Source: Prevotella sp. UBA3776
GTDB lineage: Bacteria; Bacteroidota; Bacteroidia; Bacteroidales; Bacteroidaceae
NCBI GenBank assembly: GCA_002369515.1
Contig: DFFM01000042.1
Span: forward strand, 6,971 to 34,233
Direction: 5' to 3'
DNA: 27,263 bases
Shown here: in pieces, positions 1 through 9,198 of the stretch
Position numbering within the stretch: the first letter of the stretch is position 1
Layout of the letters: each line of letters opens with the position of its first letter
The notes under the pieces: generated by a model
What the model was told of the DNA's origin: nothing
Database searches by the model: none
What the model saw: the letters and a program-made list of their open reading frames with translations, nothing else
Program-made: the position numbers and the translations under genes

Positions 1-2
1 CA

Positions 3-42
3 AATAAAAACCTGTTTTTCCTTGTCTGTGTTGGTTTTTATT
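3..42. repeat. Inverted repeat at left edge, possible terminator of an off-window gene
   Basis: AATAAAAACC at 3-12 is matched by its exact complement GGTTTTTATT at 33-42 around a T-rich 20-nt loop. It could be the hairpin of an intrinsic terminator for a gene beyond the left edge, but it is AT-rich and the direction is unclear. The stretch from 43 to 253 holds no gene I can support. It contains a short GC hairpin (CGAG-CTTG-CTCG near 67-78) and three tandem GTAAACC copies at 169-189. Confidence 0.3.
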
Positions 43-168
43 GGTTTTTGAAAGGCTACGGGTAGGCGAGCTTGCTCGGGAATGAGACGCGGAGCGTTAT
101 TCTTCCATCTATGTGGATGATTTAAACTACAAAGGATTTGCTGGTACGATTGCGGATAATCATTAACT

Positions 169-189
169 GTAAACCGTAAACCGTAAACC
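169..189. repeat. Three tandem 7-bp GTAAACC repeats
   Basis: GTAAACC is repeated exactly three times at 169-175, 176-182 and 183-189. The block lies about 65 bp upstream of the -33 element of the first gene. A C/G-rich segment with a TCGC...GCGA hairpin follows at about 198-222. The role is unknown; it could be simple slippage or part of a dispersed intergenic element. Confidence 0.6.
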
Positions 190-253
190 CTCACCCGTCG
201 CCCCTTGCGGTGCGATTTGGTCGAAAAAAACGCAGGGACTCGTCGAAAAGCAG

Positions 254-284
254 TTGGAGCCGAGAGCTGTTTTCATTACTTTTG
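254..284 (+). promoter_or_regulatory. Bacteroidota-type promoter for the outer-membrane barrel gene
   Basis: TTG at 254-256 and TACTTTTG at 277-284 are separated by 20 nt and match the Bacteroidota -33/-7 consensus (TTTG, 19-21 nt, TAnnTTTG). Transcription should start near 290, leaving an A-rich leader of about 80 nt before the ATG at 370. Confidence 0.7.
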
Positions 285-369
285 CAAACGAAAACAATTG
301 GCAAACGCTTTTTGGCAATTGGAAACGGTAATCTGGAAACAGGAAAACAACAAAAAAAAACAATAGCAA

Positions 370-2868
370 ATGAAAATGGAAAAGATTATGAACAGGGTGA
401 AAGTAGTTTTCATGATGACGCTGACGCTGGTTTCGTCGGCAGTGATGGGTCAGACCACCGTGAAGGGGGTACTGATGGACAAGAGTCTGAACGAGGGCGA
501 GCCGTTTGCCACGGTGCGCGTGTTCAAACAGGGCAAGACAGACAAGGCGGTGAGCATGTTTGTGACCGACGCCGAGGGTCGTTTCAGCCACCAGGTGAAC
601 GGGCGCGGCTTGTTTGACATGGTGTTTAGCAGCATCGGCAAGACCGACCTGAAACGCTCGGTGAAGCTGGGCGAGAGCCAGGTGCTGGACCTCGACACGC
701 TCTACATGGAGGCCAACGCCACGGCGCTGAAGGGCGTCGAGGTGGTGGCCCAGAAGCCGCTGGTGAAGATGGAGGTCGATAAGATGAGCTACAACGTGGC
801 CGAGGACGAGGACTCGAAGTCGAACACGGTGCTCGACATGCTGCGCAAGGTGCCCATGGTGACCGTCGATGGGCAGGACAACATCTCGGTGAACGGCTCG
901 CAGTCGTTCAAGGTGTATGTGGATGGCATGCCCAACGCCATGTTCTCGTCGAACCCTTCGATGGTGTTCAAGAGCATGCCCGCCACGGCGGTGAAGAGCA
1001 TCGAGGTGCTGACCAACCCGGGGGCCAAGTATGACGCCGAGGGCAGCGCGGGCGTGCTGAACATCGTGATGAACCGCCAGAACCCCATGGCCGCGCAGAG
1101 CATGAACGGATACAACGGCACGGTGCGCGCCTCGGCGGGCAACAAGAGCCTGGGCGGCGGCGCCTTCGTGAGCGGACAGCAGGGCAAGCTGTCGTTCAGC
1201 GCCAACGCCATGGTGAACCATTCGAAACCGGGCACCACCCGCACGGAGGTGGAGCAGATGCAGGACGGTGCCGAGGGCACGAAGCAACTGACCACCTCGG
1301 AGAACGACGTGAAGGTGCCCTTCGTCATGGGAAGCTTCACGCTGGGCTACCAACTGAACCCCATGACGGCCATCAACGCCACGGCCACCGTGAACTCCAT
1401 CAACATGAAGTCCAGCGGACTGAGCACCACGGGCATGGGCGGCGGAATCTACGGTAACGGATTCAACTACACCAGCACCACCGACATGAAGAACGCGCGC
1501 ACGTCGTTCAGCGGAAGCGTGGATCTGCAGCACTTCTTCAACAAGGAGCGCACCCAGTCGTTGGCGCTGACCTACCAACTGAACGTGAGCCCATCGACCA
1601 CCGAAATGACTTCGGACTTCGGCACACAGTCGAGCCTCATCGACCTGACCGACCGCTACTCGGAGAACAAGGAGCACACCACCGACCACACGCTGCAGCT
1701 GGACTACACCATGCCGCTGGGCAAGGGACAGACGCTGAGCGTGGGCAGCAAACTGCTGCTGCACAACGCCACGGCCGACGCCAAGTATTTCCTCAACGAC
1801 GCGTACGACGAGCGATCGAGCATGGACTACGAGTACCGCAACTCGGTGTTGGCTGGATATGCCGAGTATGCCGGAAACTTCGGCAAGCTGGGCACCAAGG
1901 CCGGACTGCGCTACGAGCACACCTGGCAGAACGTGGAGTACCACCTGGGCAACGGTTCGGACTTCGAGAAAAACTACGGCAGCCTGGTGCCTACGGCCAG
2001 CCTGCAATACACGCTCGGCCAGGGCAGCAACCTGGGGCTTACCTACAATATGCGCATTTCGCGTCCGGGCATCAGCTACCTGAACCCCTATGTAGATAAG
2101 AGCAACCCCACGGCCCTCACCTACGGCAACACCGATCTGGACGTGGAGAAGAGCCACAACGTTTCGATGGTGTATAACATGTTCTCGCAGAAACTGATGC
2201 TGAACCTGAACCTGCACCACAACTTCACCGACAACGCCATTTCGCAATACAGCTTCTACGATGCCGGCAATCTGCTGAACACCACCTACGGCAACGTGGT
2301 GAGCCGCCATCAGACCGGACTGGGAGGCTACTTGAACTGGCTGGTCACTGCCGACACCCGCATCTTCATGAACGCTGCCGTGAACTACACCGACCTGCGC
2401 AGCGACGCGCTGAACCAGAGCAACAGCGGATGGACGGCCAACGCCATGATGGGTGTGCAGCAGACGCTGCCCTGGAACCTCAAGCTGGGGGCCTTCCTCA
2501 TCACCTCGACCAAGAACTACACACTGCAAGGATGGAGCGGCGGATTCAACATGCTGACGGCCAACCTCTCGAAATCGCTGCTCAAGGACAAGCTCAACGT
2601 GAGCGTCATGGGCATGGTGGGCCTGAACAATGGCGGCAACATACAGATTGAGAGCTACAACCGCGGAAAGAACTTCAGCACTCACTCGCTCACCAAGGTG
2701 CCCCTGTACGGATTCACCGTGACGCTGAGCTACACTTTCGGCAACAGCAAAATGACCAACCGCCAGCACACCAGCCGTGTGCAAAGCGACTACATCGAGC
2801 AGCAGTCGCAGGGCGAAATGCTCAACAACATGGGCAGCGGACAGGTGCAGCAGCAGGGCGAAATGTAG
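370..2868 (+). CDS. TonB-dependent-receptor-like outer-membrane beta-barrel protein
   Basis: An 832-residue protein with a signal peptide (basic start, hydrophobic stretch, likely cleaved after a VMGQ-like site near residue 27). Residues about 28-110 look like a carboxypeptidase-regulatory-like beta-sandwich domain. Residues about 130-240 resemble a receptor plug, including LDMLRKVPMVTVDG and VKSIEVLTNPGAKYDAEGSAGVLNIV. The rest is a beta barrel of the outer-membrane beta-barrel family (PF14905 type). The last predicted strand ends near SYTFGNSKM, followed by an unusual Gln-rich tail of about 40 residues that contains QGEM twice. No SusD-like partner is adjacent, so a polysaccharide role is not supported and the substrate is unknown. 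A sensor kinase and LytTR regulator follow directly, which may mean regulatory coupling (inference). The upstream in-frame ATG at 370 is preferred over ATG 376 or ATG 388 only because it is first. Confidence 0.88.
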   Translation: MKMEKIMNRVKVVFMMTLTLVSSAVMGQTTVKGVLMDKSLNEGEPFATVRVFKQGKTDKAVSMFVTDAEGRFSHQVNGRGLFDMVFSSIGKTDLKRSVKLGESQVLDLDTLYMEANATALKGVEVVAQKPLVKMEVDKMSYNVAEDEDSKSNTVLDMLRKVPMVTVDGQDNISVNGSQSFKVYVDGMPNAMFSSNPSMVFKSMPATAVKSIEVLTNPGAKYDAEGSAGVLNIVMNRQNPMAAQSMNGYNGTVRASAGNKSLGGGAFVSGQQGKLSFSANAMVNHSKPGTTRTEVEQMQDGAEGTKQLTTSENDVKVPFVMGSFTLGYQLNPMTAINATATVNSINMKSSGLSTTGMGGGIYGNGFNYTSTTDMKNARTSFSGSVDLQHFFNKERTQSLALTYQLNVSPSTTEMTSDFGTQSSLIDLTDRYSENKEHTTDHTLQLDYTMPLGKGQTLSVGSKLLLHNATADAKYFLNDAYDERSSMDYEYRNSVLAGYAEYAGNFGKLGTKAGLRYEHTWQNVEYHLGNGSDFEKNYGSLVPTASLQYTLGQGSNLGLTYNMRISRPGISYLNPYVDKSNPTALTYGNTDLDVEKSHNVSMVYNMFSQKLMLNLNLHHNFTDNAISQYSFYDAGNLLNTTYGNVVSRHQTGLGGYLNWLVTADTRIFMNAAVNYTDLRSDALNQSNSGWTANAMMGVQQTLPWNLKLGAFLITSTKNYTLQGWSGGFNMLTANLSKSLLKDKLNVSVMGMVGLNNGGNIQIESYNRGKNFSTHSLTKVPLYGFTVTLSYTFGNSKMTNRQHTSRVQSDYIEQQSQGEMLNNMGSGQVQQQGEM

Positions 2869-2943
2869 CCCCCCTCTCATCCCCCTGGGGGGAAGCCCTG
2901 CGCACAGGAAGCCTCCCCTACGGGGGGAGGTTTGGTGGGGGCC
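2868..2943. repeat. C-rich palindromic repeat, copy 1
   Basis: A 76-bp element running from GCCCCCCTCTCATCC to GGTTTGGTGGGGGCC, with a nearly invariant core (GCACAGGAAGCCTCCCCTA then a G run). It is internally palindromic: the outer C5 and G5 tracts can pair, as can CCTCCCC and GGGGAGG. Its first base is the last base of the barrel gene's TAG stop codon. It ends in GGGGGCCTTTTT, so it may double as a transcription terminator for that gene. Two further copies lie at 4074-4153 and 4594-4671. Confidence 0.9.
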
Positions 2944-2969
2944 TTTTTGGGAAAAAAACTCACAATCAT

Positions 2970-3000
2970 TTGACATTTAAAGAAACATTTCGTAAATTTG
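2970..3000 (+). promoter_or_regulatory. Promoter for the sensor kinase, likely giving a leaderless mRNA
   Basis: TTG at 2970-2972 and TAAATTTG at 2993-3000 are 20 nt apart, an exact fit to the Bacteroidota consensus. The kinase ATG begins at 3008, only 7 nt after the -7 box, about where transcription should start. The mRNA therefore has little or no 5' leader. Confidence 0.72.
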
Positions 3001-3007
3001 CCACCGC

Positions 3008-4066
3008 ATGAATAAACCCACAAAAAAAGACCTCGCTCTCTTCGGCGCGCAAGCCGCCGTCTGGCTGCTCATGATGCTGGTGCTGCCCCTGGCCACCTTC
3101 ATCAGCACACGCAGTTGGGACTCCACCTCCACATCGTTTTTCATGGTGTGGCAGTTGCTGCGCGCCCCGATGGTGGTTTATTTCGTCAACTTCTACCTGT
3201 TGGGGCCCTATCTGTTCTTCCGCCAGCGCTACTGGCTGTTCGCCCTCGGCAACCTGCTGCTCATCCTGGGCATGAACTACGGTTTCTTCTACGGCTACTT
3301 CATGATTAAGGAGCACGTGCCCGCCATGGACGGGCGGGCCTGGATAGGGTTCTTCTCGGGAACGTTCATGTTCTTGCTTCTCAACATCGTCATGGCTGCC
3401 GTGGCCGTGGGCATCCGCCACTTCATGCGCATACGCGAAATCAAACAGCAGCTGCAAGAAGAAAAGACCAAGAACACCGAGGCCGAGCTGGCTTGGCTGA
3501 AAAACCAAATCAACCCGCACTTCCTGTTCAACACGCTGAACAACATCTCAAGCCTCACCCAGATTGACGCCGACGCCGCCCAGGATGCCATCGCACAGCT
3601 CTCGGACCTGCTGCGCTACGCCATGTACGAAACCAACAAAAAAACTGTGCCCGTGCAGGGCGAGGTGGAGTTCATGCGCAACTACATCTGCCTGATGAAA
3701 CTGCGCTGCAACGACAAGGCCAAGGTCAACGCCGACTTCAGCATCGAGAACCCGCAATTCCCCATCGCGCCGCTGCTGTTCATCTCGCTCGTGGAGAACG
3801 CCTTCAAGCACGGCGTGAGCAGCAGCCGACCATCGACCATCGACATCAGCATGGTGCAGCAAGCCAACCGGCTGGAATTTCGTTGCGACAACACCAACTA
3901 CCCCAAGGACGATGCCGACCGAAGCGGTTCGGGCATCGGACTGGAGAACACCCGCCGACGGATGGAGCTGATGTACCACGACCGCTACCAGTGGCAGCAG
4001 TCGCTCGAAGGCGACATCTACCACGTCTGCGTGAGGATAATGGAGCCTGAACCAGCCCCACACTAA
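3008..4066 (+). CDS. LytS/YehU-type membrane sensor histidine kinase
   Basis: A 352-residue kinase of the His_kinase (PF06580) plus HATPase_c type. Four hydrophobic segments lie within about residues 8-135, followed by a Lys/Glu-rich coiled segment near 140-165. The phospho-acceptor motif NPHFLFNTLNNI has its histidine at residue 171. The ATP-binding domain shows an N box (SLVENAFKHG) and a G box (GSGIGLENTRRRM). Such kinases phosphorylate LytTR-family regulators, and one follows at 4223. The next Met lies inside the first membrane segment, so the ATG at 3008 is well supported despite its position at the expected transcription start. The stimulus is unknown. Confidence 0.92.
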   Translation: MNKPTKKDLALFGAQAAVWLLMMLVLPLATFISTRSWDSTSTSFFMVWQLLRAPMVVYFVNFYLLGPYLFFRQRYWLFALGNLLLILGMNYGFFYGYFMIKEHVPAMDGRAWIGFFSGTFMFLLLNIVMAAVAVGIRHFMRIREIKQQLQEEKTKNTEAELAWLKNQINPHFLFNTLNNISSLTQIDADAAQDAIAQLSDLLRYAMYETNKKTVPVQGEVEFMRNYICLMKLRCNDKAKVNADFSIENPQFPIAPLLFISLVENAFKHGVSSSRPSTIDISMVQQANRLEFRCDNTNYPKDDADRSGSGIGLENTRRRMELMYHDRYQWQQSLEGDIYHVCVRIMEPEPAPH

Positions 4067-4073
4067 TACCAAA

Positions 4074-4153
4074 GCCCCCCTCTCATCCCCCCTGGGGGGG
4101 GAAAGCCCAACGCACAGGAAGCCTCCCCTACGGGGGGAGGTTTGGAGGGGGCC
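4074..4153. repeat. C-rich palindromic repeat, copy 2
   Basis: An 80-bp copy of the element at 2868-2943, starting 7 nt after the kinase stop codon. It shares the GCACAGGAAGCCTCCCCTA core and the flanking C and G tracts. Most differences from copies 1 and 3 are in the length of homopolymer runs. It separates the kinase gene from its response regulator. Confidence 0.9.
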
Positions 4154-4196
4154 TCTCTCCCCCTATGGGGAGTCGGAGGGGGCCTAGGTGAGGCCG
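4154..4196. repeat. Partial C-rich unit and GGCCT hairpin
   Basis: Copy 2 is followed at once by a shorter related unit at 4154-4185 with a perfect CTCCCC-CTAT-GGGGAG hairpin and a second GGAGGGGGCCT end. GGCCT-AGGTG-AGGCC then forms a small stem followed by TTTT at about 4197-4200. This may attenuate transcription between the kinase and regulator genes. I see no clear promoter between here and the ATG at 4223. Confidence 0.5.
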
Positions 4197-4222
4197 TTTT
4201 ATAAACATTAATAATCTTCCAC

Positions 4223-5011
4223 ATGCCGCTTACCTGTATTATCGTTGACGACGAGCCTCTGGCTGTCCGATTGTTGGAAACATTTGTAAACAAAACCCCA
4301 GAACTGGAGTTGTTGGCCTCGTTCACCGACTCGGTGGAGGCCATCAACGCCGTAAAGCAACAGGCACCCAACCTGCTGTTCCTCGACATCCAGATGCCCG
4401 ACCTTAACGGCATGGAACTGGCCCACATGATACCCCAAGAGACGCGCATCATCTTCACCACCGCCTTCAAGGAATATGCCTTCGAGAGCTACGAGGTCAG
4501 TGCGCTCGACTTCCTGCTCAAGCCCATCCGCTACAACAAGTTCCTGGCCGCCATCGAAAAGGCGCGCCAGTGGTTTAGCCTCACCCCCCAAATGCCCCCC
4601 TCTCATCCCCCCCATAGGGGGAAGCCCAGCGCACAGGAAGCCTCCCCTACGGGGGGAGGTTTGGTGGGGGCTTTAGGGGCTTCTGTTTTCCTGCGTGTCG
4701 ATGGCGAATACCGCCAGATTCAGCTCGCCCGCCTGCTCTACGTCAGCGGAATGAAGGACTACGTCATGTTCTACATGGACGATGAGCCCCGCCCGCTCAT
4801 CACCCACCTCACCATGAAAGCCGTCGAGGAGATGCTGCCCGCTGAGCAGTTCATGCGCGTCAACCGCTCCTACATCGTAGCCCTGGAAAAGATACGCAGT
4901 GTAGATCGCAACGACTGCATCTACATCGGCAAGGAAATCATCCGCGTCACCGACGCCTACCGCGAAGCCTTCCTGGCCTACCTCAACTCGAAGTTCCCCG
5001 GAGGGAAGTAA
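4223..5011 (+). CDS. LytTR-family response regulator with a repeat-derived linker
   Basis: A 262-residue two-component regulator. Residues 1 to about 118 form a receiver domain with the acidic pair D9/D10, phospho-acceptor D55 (LLFLDIQMPD) and a conserved Lys in FLLKPIRYNK. Residues about 155-262 form a LytTR DNA-binding domain (VDGEYRQIQLARLLYVSGMKDYV and FMRVNRSYIVALEKI). The linker, about residues 124-150, is encoded by copy 3 of the C-rich intergenic repeat (4594-4671), which reads through in frame as a Pro/Gly/Ser-rich stretch. Both domains look intact, so the protein is probably functional with a longer, flexible linker. It is the expected partner of the kinase at 3008. The targets are unknown; the neighbouring barrel gene is a natural candidate. 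Confidence 0.92.
   Translation: MPLTCIIVDDEPLAVRLLETFVNKTPELELLASFTDSVEAINAVKQQAPNLLFLDIQMPDLNGMELAHMIPQETRIIFTTAFKEYAFESYEVSALDFLLKPIRYNKFLAAIEKARQWFSLTPQMPPSHPPHRGKPSAQEASPTGGGLVGALGASVFLRVDGEYRQIQLARLLYVSGMKDYVMFYMDDEPRPLITHLTMKAVEEMLPAEQFMRVNRSYIVALEKIRSVDRNDCIYIGKEIIRVTDAYREAFLAYLNSKFPGGK
4594..4671. repeat. C-rich palindromic repeat, copy 3, inside a coding region
   Basis: A 78-bp copy of the repeat found between genes at 2868 and 4074, here inside the response regulator reading frame. Seventy-eight is a multiple of three and the translated frame has no stop. Its core is identical to copies 1 and 2 over GCACAGGAAGCCTCCCCTA and the following G run. Confidence 0.93.
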
Positions 5012-5029
5012 CGGGCGCGCCTAATAGAA

Positions 5030-5329
5030 ATGGAATTGGAGGGCAAGCTGAAAGTTTCGTTCCCCTACAGTGTGAGCGAAGAAGCCTATGTTTATATTTA
5101 TGGTGGCATGAATACTGCTGGTGCCAAGGGCATGAGGAAGGCCGCAGGCACGGACGCACTGAAGATTTATGGCATTGAGGTGACGAGCGGCACAGATGGC
5201 ATTGAGGCCATTAAAGATGAAAAATATAATATGAACGATTCGCCCATTTATAACCTAAGCGGCCAACGGGTGGAGAAGCCAACGAAGGGCGTATTCATCC
5301 AGAACGGCAAGAAGGTGCTGGTGAAATAA
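5030..5329 (+). pseudogene. Stranded C-terminus of a secreted protein (probable gene remnant)
   Basis: A 99-residue frame with no signal peptide. Its last 30 residues (SPIYNLSGQRVEKPTKGVFI, then QNGKKVLVK) match the short C-terminal tail common on secreted Prevotella/Bacteroides proteins, resembling the Por secretion-tail pattern of YxLxGQRV...KGxYIxNGKKV. The upstream part (PYSVSEEAYVYIYGG, YGIEVTSG) looks like the last strands of a beta-sandwich domain. It most likely is the 3' end of a larger gene whose 5' part was deleted, lying just downstream of a repeat-rich region. A short real gene starting at the ATG at 5030 cannot be excluded, but no promoter is evident and the frame opens only 18 nt after the regulator stop. 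Confidence 0.6.
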
Positions 5330-5351
5330 ACAACGAATTGAACTAAGGTTA

Positions 5352-5461
5352 CGAATTAGAATAATGTGAATGATTGATTCCATAAACAACTATTAATGTC
5401 CCCCTACTTTGTAGTTGTTTTTTCTCATTAGTGAATCAATTATTCGCATTATTCAAATTCG
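5352..5461. repeat. Large imperfect palindrome with nested terminator-like hairpin
   Basis: A 29-bp arm at 5352-5380 is matched by its complement at 5433-5461 with three mismatches. Nested inside is a perfect 9-bp stem, AAACAACTA with TAGTTGTTT, around a loop containing TCCCCCTACTTTG, followed by a T run. The inner stem could end transcription from the regulator/remnant side. The long outer arms resemble terminal inverted repeats of a small non-coding element of about 110 bp. The remaining gap, 5462-5584, shows nothing further that I recognise. Confidence 0.8.
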
Positions 5462-5584
5462 TTTCAAACAGCATTTGCCAGACACACACGTTGCATTCAC
5501 GTATTTTCGCGTGGTGCCGCCGGTCGTTTTCTATTTCTCCACCCGGCGCCAAAAGCACTCACACTCGAAAAAACGAAAAAGATT

Positions 5585-5614
5585 TTGTTTTTCGCTCGCT
5601 TATTCGTACCTTTG
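5585..5614 (+). promoter_or_regulatory. Promoter for the ABC-F gene
   Basis: TTG at 5585-5587, a 19-nt spacer and TACCTTTG at 5607-5614 match the Bacteroidota consensus. The expected transcription start is near 5620, about 28 nt before the ATG at 5649. Confidence 0.75.
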
Positions 5615-5630
5615 CACCCAAATTGTATAA

Positions 5631-7311
<1,681 letters not shown>

Positions 7312-7385
7312 TTTTTCTTTGGCATGGTTTTTGCATTTGCATGCTTAGAAACCTGAACAAAGAACAAATAAAAACATAAAAAGCT

Positions 7386-7991
7386 ATGAGCGAAGAAAAG
7401 AAAATCAATATCGAAGACGGCAATCTCGACGAACAGGAAGAGAAGCTGAACGACGAACAAACCGCTGAGGAACAACAGGACCAACAGCCTGCCGAGAATG
7501 AAGAAACAGGAACCAATGACAAGGCCGAACAGAAAGAGGAAGAAAAAGATCCGCTCGACGTTGCTTTGGCTGAGATTGAAAACCTGAAACAGCAGATGCT
7601 CTACAAGCAGGCCGAATTTGAGAACTACCGGAAGCGCACCCTCAAGGAAAAGGCTGAGCTGATTCTGAACGGTGGCGAAAAAGCCATCACGGCTATACTG
7701 CCCGTGCTCGACGACTTTGAACGCGCCATTGCAAACGAAAGCGACGACCCCGCCGCCATAAAGGAGGGGATGGACCTGATTTTCAAGAAGTTCACCAAAA
7801 CGCTCGAAACGCTGGGCGTGAAGAAGATTGAAACCGAAGGCAAGGACTTCGATGTGGATTACCACGAAGCCATCGCCATGGTACCGGGCATGGGCGACGA
7901 CAAGAAAGGCAAGGTGATAGACTGTGTGCAGACGGGCTATATGCTCAACGACAAAGTCATCCGCCATGCCAAAGTGGCAGTTGGACAGTAA
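7386..7991 (+). CDS. grpE: Nucleotide exchange factor GrpE
   Basis: A 201-residue protein that releases ADP from DnaK in the Hsp70 chaperone cycle. The N-terminal 55 or so residues are a Glu/Gln-rich acidic tail. Next comes the long dimerisation helix with FENYRKRTLKEK, then ILPVLDDFERAI and the C-terminal beta domain (GxDFDVDYHEAIAMVPG, GYMLNDKVIRHAKVAVG), all GrpE hallmarks. dnaJ follows after 31 nt, so the two are probably co-transcribed. The ATG at 7386 is preceded by an A-rich leader. dnaK is not in the window. Confidence 0.97.
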   Translation: MSEEKKINIEDGNLDEQEEKLNDEQTAEEQQDQQPAENEETGTNDKAEQKEEEKDPLDVALAEIENLKQQMLYKQAEFENYRKRTLKEKAELILNGGEKAITAILPVLDDFERAIANESDDPAAIKEGMDLIFKKFTKTLETLGVKKIETEGKDFDVDYHEAIAMVPGMGDDKKGKVIDCVQTGYMLNDKVIRHAKVAVGQ

Positions 7992-8022
7992 GAAAAAAAT
8001 GACAATTGATAATTGACCATTA

Positions 8023-9183
8023 ATGGCACAGAAAAGAGATTATTACGAGGTTCTGGGTGTTGACAAGAACGCATCGGAAGACGAAATAAAGAAGGCCTAC
8101 CGAAAGATAGCCATCAAATATCACCCCGACCGCAATCCGGGCAGCAAGGAAGCCGAAGAGAAATTCAAGGAGGCCGCCGAGGCCTACGACGTGTTGCACG
8201 ACCCGCAGAAACGCCAGCAGTACGACCAGTTCGGATTTGACGCTCCCAACATGGGCGGCGGATTCGGCGGATTCGGCGGCGGAGGCTTCTCCATGGACGA
8301 CATCTTCTCGATGTTCGGCGACATCTTTGGGGGGCGCAGCGGCTTCGGTGGTTTCGGTGGAGGTGGCGGCGGACAGCGCGCCCAATACCGCGGCAGCGAC
8401 CTGCGGCTGAAAGTGAGGCTCAACCTCCAGGAAGTGGCCTCGGGCGTCACCAAGAAATTCAAGGTGAAGAAGGACGTGCAGTGTACCCATTGTCACGGCA
8501 CGGGCGCCGAGGCTGGCAGTGGCACCGAGACCTGTCCTACGTGTCATGGCAGCGGCGTGGTGACGCGCACCACGCAAAGTTTGTTCGGACTGATGCAAAC
8601 CCAGAGCGTTTGTCCCACATGCGGCGGCGAGGGAACCATCATCAAGAACAAATGCCAGCACTGCCATGGCGAAGGCATCGTCAAAGGCGAGGAAGTGGTG
8701 GAAATCAAGATACCCGCCGGTGTGGCTTCGGGCATGGTGGTCAATGTGCCGGGCAAGGGCAATGCAGGCAAACACAACGGCGTGTCGGGCGACATACAGG
8801 TGTTCATCGACGAAGAACCCAACGACACCTTCGTTCGTGACAACACCGATGTCATCTACAACCTGCTGCTCGACTTCCCAACAGCCGCCCTGGGCGGCAC
8901 CGTGGAGATTCCCACTATAGAAGGTACAAAAGCCAAAATAAAAATCGAACCCGGCACACAGCCCGGCAAGACGTTCCGTCTGAGGGGCAAGGGACTGCCC
9001 GCCGTGCAAGGATACGGACGCGGCACGGGCGACTTGGTGGTGAACGTCAGCGTTTATGTTCCGAAAACGCTCAGCCGCTCGGAGAAAGAAGCCTTGGAGG
9101 ACATGAAGAAAAGCGACAACTTCAAGGGCGACTCACAAACAAAGAAATCAATCTTCGAGAAATTCAGAAACTATTTCTCATAA
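8023..9183 (+). CDS. dnaJ: Chaperone DnaJ (type I Hsp40)
   Basis: A 386-residue co-chaperone that stimulates DnaK ATPase and delivers unfolded clients. The J domain at residues 5-70 carries HPD at 34-36. A Gly/Phe-rich region spans about 73-122. Four CxxCxGxG zinc-binding repeats ([32 protein letters not shown]) begin near residue 154, followed by the C-terminal substrate-binding domains. All elements of a full-length type I DnaJ are present. It lies 31 nt after grpE and 15 nt before folC. Confidence 0.98.
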   Translation: MAQKRDYYEVLGVDKNASEDEIKKAYRKIAIKYHPDRNPGSKEAEEKFKEAAEAYDVLHDPQKRQQYDQFGFDAPNMGGGFGGFGGGGFSMDDIFSMFGDIFGGRSGFGGFGGGGGGQRAQYRGSDLRLKVRLNLQEVASGVTKKFKVKKDVQCTHCHGTGAEAGSGTETCPTCHGSGVVTRTTQSLFGLMQTQSVCPTCGGEGTIIKNKCQHCHGEGIVKGEEVVEIKIPAGVASGMVVNVPGKGNAGKHNGVSGDIQVFIDEEPNDTFVRDNTDVIYNLLLDFPTAALGGTVEIPTIEGTKAKIKIEPGTQPGKTFRLRGKGLPAVQGYGRGTGDLVVNVSVYVPKTLSRSEKEALEDMKKSDNFKGDSQTKKSIFEKFRNYFS

Positions 9184-9198
9184 CCACCACTCCACAGT

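Noticed and set aside
86..166. Short open + strand frame (ERYSSIYVDDLNYKGFAGTI then ADNH) ending at a TAA
   Set aside because: The composition looks protein-like and could be the end of a decayed gene, but it is preceded by an in-frame stop at 83-85 and has no start codon, so it cannot be supported.
163..2976. A very long open frame on the minus strand opposite the barrel gene
   Set aside because: It is rich in His, Val, Leu, Gln and Arg, as expected from the complement of GC-ending codons, has no recognisable domain, and runs through the palindromic repeat. The + strand protein is clearly real.
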